Under the pieces are notes generated by a model that was given only the letters and a program-made list of their open reading frames with translations, made no database searches and was not told where the DNA came from. A program made the position numbers and the translations under genes. A DNA stretch of 64,000 bases, taken from assembly GCA_947632085.1 (NCBI GenBank), contig CANRNY010000014.1:1-64000 (forward strand). The letters run 5' to 3'. Within the stretch, counting starts at the first letter, position 1. Every line of letters begins with the position of its first letter. This DNA comes from an uncultured Bacilli bacterium (GTDB taxonomy: Bacteria > Bacillota_I > Bacilli_A > RF39 > UBA660). Shown in pieces: positions 60,327-64,000 of this stretch.

Positions 60327-60355
60327 ATTATAATACCCCTCTCGGGTATAGTCAA
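60327..60355 (-). promoter_or_regulatory. csoR-copA promoter with GC-rich operator in the spacer
   Basis: TTGACT-ATACCCGAGAGGGGTAT-TATAAT; 17-bp spacer is an imperfect dyad. Confidence 0.85.
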
Positions 60356-60391
60356 GAGAAGAAAAAAGATGTCTATTTAAGACATCATAAA

Positions 60392-62188
60392 TTAACTTTT
60401 ACTATCTCTTTTGATTAATTTAGCATGAAGTACTACTTTATCTGTTTGATTATAACAGGTTGATAAAGTAAGAATTTTATCAGTTGGTTTAACTGTAGTA
60501 TTAAAGTTATGAGCACTACGAGATTTTAACATATTAACAAAGTTACCAAATTCTTTATCATCAGCAAACGTTACTTTGATATAGTCATTAGTTGTTTTAA
60601 TACGATAAACACTAAAGACTTGCCATAAAGTATTTTCATATTCGGTAGATAATCTAATAACATAATTTTCTTTATTAGTTAGCCAACCACTAGTTAAGAT
60701 ATTTTTTAAGGATCCAAACATAGTAGTATCAAGACGACCATGAGCATAGATAATATTGTTACGATCAAATTGTTTAACATTATTTCGATAGTCCATAAAT
60801 ACCCAACCAGCACTATTTTTACTTTTATCAAAAGAATGACTTAAGTAATAACTATTATTTTTAGTTTGAACGAATGGATAATTTATATTAGTACCCATTA
60901 CTTGTATCCAACCTACTGTTTCGTTATTTACTTTATTTAGTTCGTTAAAGTCAACATCTATTAAAGGAACTTTTATGTAATCCCAATATGGATCACTTTG
61001 AGGGACATTACCATCTTGACCAATTATTTCAACGTTTTCACCATCTGGGACTTCTTTAACATCGACTAAACCATCTATTTGGTCAGTTATATCCTTTGTA
61101 TTATTATTATCTATTTGCCATTTAACAATATTAAATGTTGCATAAGCAAAAACACCGATAGAGATTAATAAGATTAAGATTAAGATTTTTTTACCTTTTT
61201 TTGGTTTAGGTTTTTCTTCGGTTTCTTCTTCTAATACTTCTTCACTTTTAGTTTCTTCTTTTGACTCTGCTACTGGGGCTGGTTCTTCAGTTGATGCAGA
61301 AGGTGTATCAACTACTTGAGATTCTAAAGACTCTAAAGCTTCCTTTGTTAATTTATTAATTCGATTAGTTAATTCTAATTCATTTATTTTATTTAAACGA
61401 TCAAGAAGATCTTGTTCTTCAGATTTACTAATACTACTATTCTTTTTTTCAGATGGTGTTTCTAAATCTAATTCAATATCTTCTAAGTTATTAATATCAA
61501 TATGAGGAGTTTTAGTATCAGCACCTTTAGCCGTAAAGTCGTCTAATGTTAAGGTATTGGATGATTTAGGAGCTTTATTAGATCTCGTTTGACGAGTCGT
61601 AGTTCTTTTAGGAGTTTCCTTTTTTATTGTTCTTTCAGGAACAACTGAATTTTTACTAAATTCATCGTCTTTAGCAATTATTGTTTCAGCACGAAATTCA
61701 TCGTCTTTAGCAATTATTGTTTCAGCACGAAATTCATCGTCTTTAGCGATGATTGTTTCAGCTTTAAATTCATCATCTTTAGCAATAATAGTTGCTTTTT
61801 CAGGGGTTCTTTTTCTTTTTTTGGATTCTATTTCTTTAGTTTTATTTTCATATTTTTTTTGATGTTCAATTAATTCATCAATACGTTTCTTTTGTTCTTC
61901 TTTAAATTTTTGTTCTTGTTTAATTATTTGTTCTTGACGTTCTTTTTCTTTTTGTTTATCAATATTTTCTTTTTTTGTTTCAACTGGTTTGATATTAGAT
62001 TTTATAACTTTTGTTTCTTCTAGTTCTACTGAAGAGTTAGCTTTTTTCTTAGTTTGAGTTTTGACATTTTGACTAGTTGTTTTAGTTTGTGATTTATTAC
62101 TATTACGATAAGCTTCAGCACGACGACTATTTCTTCGTGTACGACTATTAGAATTCTTAGTTTTACTATTGGAACCCATAGGATTCAT
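60392..62188 (-). CDS. Class B-like sortase with ~330 aa charged N-terminal extension
   Basis: NIIYAHGRLDTTMFGSL, TLSTCYNQTDKVVLHAKLI; single TM ILILILLISIGVFAYATFNIV; N-terminal repeats. Confidence 0.9.
   Translation of the reverse strand: MNPMGSNSKTKNSNSRTRRNSRRAEAYRNSNKSQTKTTSQNVKTQTKKKANSSVELEETKVIKSNIKPVETKKENIDKQKEKERQEQIIKQEQKFKEEQKKRIDELIEHQKKYENKTKEIESKKRKRTPEKATIIAKDDEFKAETIIAKDDEFRAETIIAKDDEFRAETIIAKDDEFSKNSVVPERTIKKETPKRTTTRQTRSNKAPKSSNTLTLDDFTAKGADTKTPHIDINNLEDIELDLETPSEKKNSSISKSEEQDLLDRLNKINELELTNRINKLTKEALESLESQVVDTPSASTEEPAPVAESKEETKSEEVLEEETEEKPKPKKGKKILILILLISIGVFAYATFNIVKWQIDNNNTKDITDQIDGLVDVKEVPDGENVEIIGQDGNVPQSDPYWDYIKVPLIDVDFNELNKVNNETVGWIQVMGTNINYPFVQTKNNSYYLSHSFDKSKNSAGWVFMDYRNNVKQFDRNNIIYAHGRLDTTMFGSLKNILTSGWLTNKENYVIRLSTEYENTLWQVFSVYRIKTTNDYIKVTFADDKEFGNFVNMLKSRSAHNFNTTVKPTDKILTLSTCYNQTDKVVLHAKLIKRDSKS
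61658..61799. repeat. 36-bp tandem repeat, about 4 copies, coding AETIIAKDDEFR
   Basis: 61658..61693 and 61694..61729 are identical; two further diverged copies. Confidence 0.95.
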
Positions 62189-62304
62189 CCCCTTTTATCT
62201 ATATCTTGATAATTATTAATTTAATTGATATTTATTATTTATTTTATCATAAGTTACTTTAAAATAATAGCTTACGCACGAATATTTTAATAACTAGACA
62301 TCAA

Positions 62305-63414
62305 CTATAAATACCATAATTTTTCTTCATTTTTTCTTACTTCTTTAATAATACCGCCACCTAGACATTCATCATCTTGATAAAAAACACAAGCTTGACC
62401 AGGTGTTACTCTTTTAACACCTTGTGGGTATCTAACAATGACTTCGTTATCTAGCCATTCTAAAGTAACAGGTATGTCTTCTTGACGATATCTAAACTTA
62501 GCATTACATTCTTTAACTTTTTCTTCACCTAAATAATTAATTGAATCAACAACACAGGAATCACTTACTAAATAATCATTATCTTCACCTATACAGATAT
62601 ATAAAATATTCTTAGATAGGTCTTTTCCGACAACAAACATTCTATCTTCTGTACCACCAATATTTAGTCCTCTTCTTTGACCAATTGTATAATTCATTAA
62701 ACCAATATGGCGACCTATTACTTCATTAGTATCAATATTGACAACATCACCTGCTTGGTTTGGTAAATAATTTTTTAGGAAATTAGTAAAGTTTCGTTCA
62801 CCAATAAAACAGATACCAGTTGAATCTTTTTTATTAGCAGTTATTAAGTTATATTCTTCAGCTATTTTACGAACATCTGGTTTTAACATATCACCAATGG
62901 GAAACAATACATTTTTTAATTGTTCTTTACTTACTTGTGATAAGAAATATGTTTGATCTTTATTTAAATCAACAGCTTTTAATAGTTTACCATCTTTAAT
63001 ACGGGCATAATGACCAGTAGCAATATAATCAGCACCTAGTTTTTCCGCTTCTTTAGCAAACATATCAAATTTAATATATTTATTACACATAATATCAGGA
63101 TTAGGTGTACGACCTTTTTTTAATTCATCTAAGAAATATGTAAAGACATAATCCCAGTATTCTTTAATAAAATCTTTACGATATAGAGGAATACCTAGTT
63201 TATCACAAACTTTTTTAGCATCGTTGTAATCTACTTCTTGAGGACATATACCTTCTTTAGTAGTTGGAGCACCATCTAATTCACCATCAGCGAATGAATC
63301 CCAATTACGCATAAAAAGACCAATGACATCGTAACCTTGTTCTTGAAGTTTAATCGCAGCAACAGATGAATCGACACCACCACTCATACCAATAACGACC
63401 TTTTTCTTTGTCAT
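62305..63414 (-). CDS. mnmA: tRNA 2-thiouridine(34) synthase MnmA
   Basis: VVIGMSGGVDSSVAAIKLQEQGYDVIGLFMRNWD; TPNPDIMCNKYIKF; GIC; YTIGQRRGLNIGG. Confidence 0.97.
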   Translation of the reverse strand: MTKKKVVIGMSGGVDSSVAAIKLQEQGYDVIGLFMRNWDSFADGELDGAPTTKEGICPQEVDYNDAKKVCDKLGIPLYRKDFIKEYWDYVFTYFLDELKKGRTPNPDIMCNKYIKFDMFAKEAEKLGADYIATGHYARIKDGKLLKAVDLNKDQTYFLSQVSKEQLKNVLFPIGDMLKPDVRKIAEEYNLITANKKDSTGICFIGERNFTNFLKNYLPNQAGDVVNIDTNEVIGRHIGLMNYTIGQRRGLNIGGTEDRMFVVGKDLSKNILYICIGEDNDYLVSDSCVVDSINYLGEEKVKECNAKFRYRQEDIPVTLEWLDNEVIVRYPQGVKRVTPGQACVFYQDDECLGGGIIKEVRKNEEKLWYL

Positions 63415-63450
63415 AAAACACCTCTTCCCTTTTTTAACGAAATTATTATA

Positions 63451-63882
63451 CTACATTTTAAATTCTTTGTGCATCATATTATATATTTCTATTTTATCTT
63501 CTTTAGAAAATAAATCTTTTTGACTTTTGAATTTAGATAAAGCCCATTTCCACATATTATAACCAAAATGACGATCTTTGTAGGTTTTATTAAATAAATT
63601 AAGTGGTTCTTTATAACGAGGAATAAAATGGAAATGAACATGAGGTTTTTCATTATCACGATAAGCATTATTCATTAAGCAAGCAAAATTAAACATCGTC
63701 GCATTAAATAATTTACGACATACTCTTTCTAATTCTTTTTCTATATTACCTAATTCTATCCATTCTTCATTAGTTAAAGCACTTAATGATTCTTTATTAC
63801 TTGATATTATACATTGACCAGGAAATTCTTGACACCATTCTTCATAAACTACTTCCCAGTATTTACCTTGATATAAAGTCAT
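63451..63882 (-). CDS. HIT-like domain protein
   Basis: NEKPHVHFHFIPRYKEP HxHxH-type motif. Confidence 0.75.
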   Translation of the reverse strand: MTLYQGKYWEVVYEEWCQEFPGQCIISSNKESLSALTNEEWIELGNIEKELERVCRKLFNATMFNFACLMNNAYRDNEKPHVHFHFIPRYKEPLNLFNKTYKDRHFGYNMWKWALSKFKSQKDLFSKEDKIEIYNMMHKEFKM

Positions 63883-64000
63883 ATTACCAACTCTCTTATA
63901 TAGTATATTATAACATATTAATTGACAATAATAGTTTTAAGGCGAATTAAAAATAGAAGCTTTACAAATTGAAAAGTATTATTTAATAAAGGAAAAATAT

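Noticed and set aside
61658-61799. Possible CRISPR array
   Set aside because: Units are contiguous, spacer-free and in frame with the sortase CDS; this is a coding tandem repeat.

Overview
The window is a 64 kb AT-rich chromosomal segment that looks like a low-GC Firmicute/Bacilli-type gut bacterium; the taxonomic placement is inference. It uses the standard code (TGA is a stop, TGG is Trp). Almost every gene lies on the minus strand; the only plus-strand genes I support are the frameshifted ORF at ~29.7 kb, a DUF368 gene at 42.9 kb and an SGNH hydrolase at 54.1 kb. I saw no rRNA, tRNA, CRISPR array, IS transposase or prophage module. The left part (~0-31 kb) is accessory-like: six XRE regulators fused to membrane segments, a DUF4097 protein, Cthe_2159-like beta-helix proteins, an ABC exporter pair, an ORF6N-domain gene with an elaborate leader, a MATE-kinase fusion, an ABC/two-component locus and an Imm26-like gene. 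The right part is more housekeeping-like: a second two-component system, polysaccharide deacetylase, GntR-ABC locus, giant MMPL/RND protein, thioredoxin reductase, csoR-copA, a sortase, mnmA and a HIT protein. The observations most worth following up are: (1) an ORF6N gene whose internal perfect palindrome, coding LRSKIST, recurs twice upstream in the same reading register behind a duplicated start codon region, preceded by a structured leader with a terminator; (2) a G8 tract inside an 18-bp spacer between TTGACA and TACAAT upstream of a putative sortase-anchored surface protein, a candidate phase-variable promoter; (3) a recurrent fusion of an intrinsic terminator to an extended -10 promoter (TGnTATAAT) at many gene boundaries; (4) an MMPL/RND protein with a ~600 aa insertion of ~80-aa-period repeats; (5) a sortase with a ~330 aa repeat-bearing cytoplasmic N-terminus; (6) an Imm26-like gene bracketed by 38-bp identical direct repeats; (7) two genes missed or truncated by ORF calling because of A-tract frameshifts. 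All family assignments come from motif recognition only; no searches were run.
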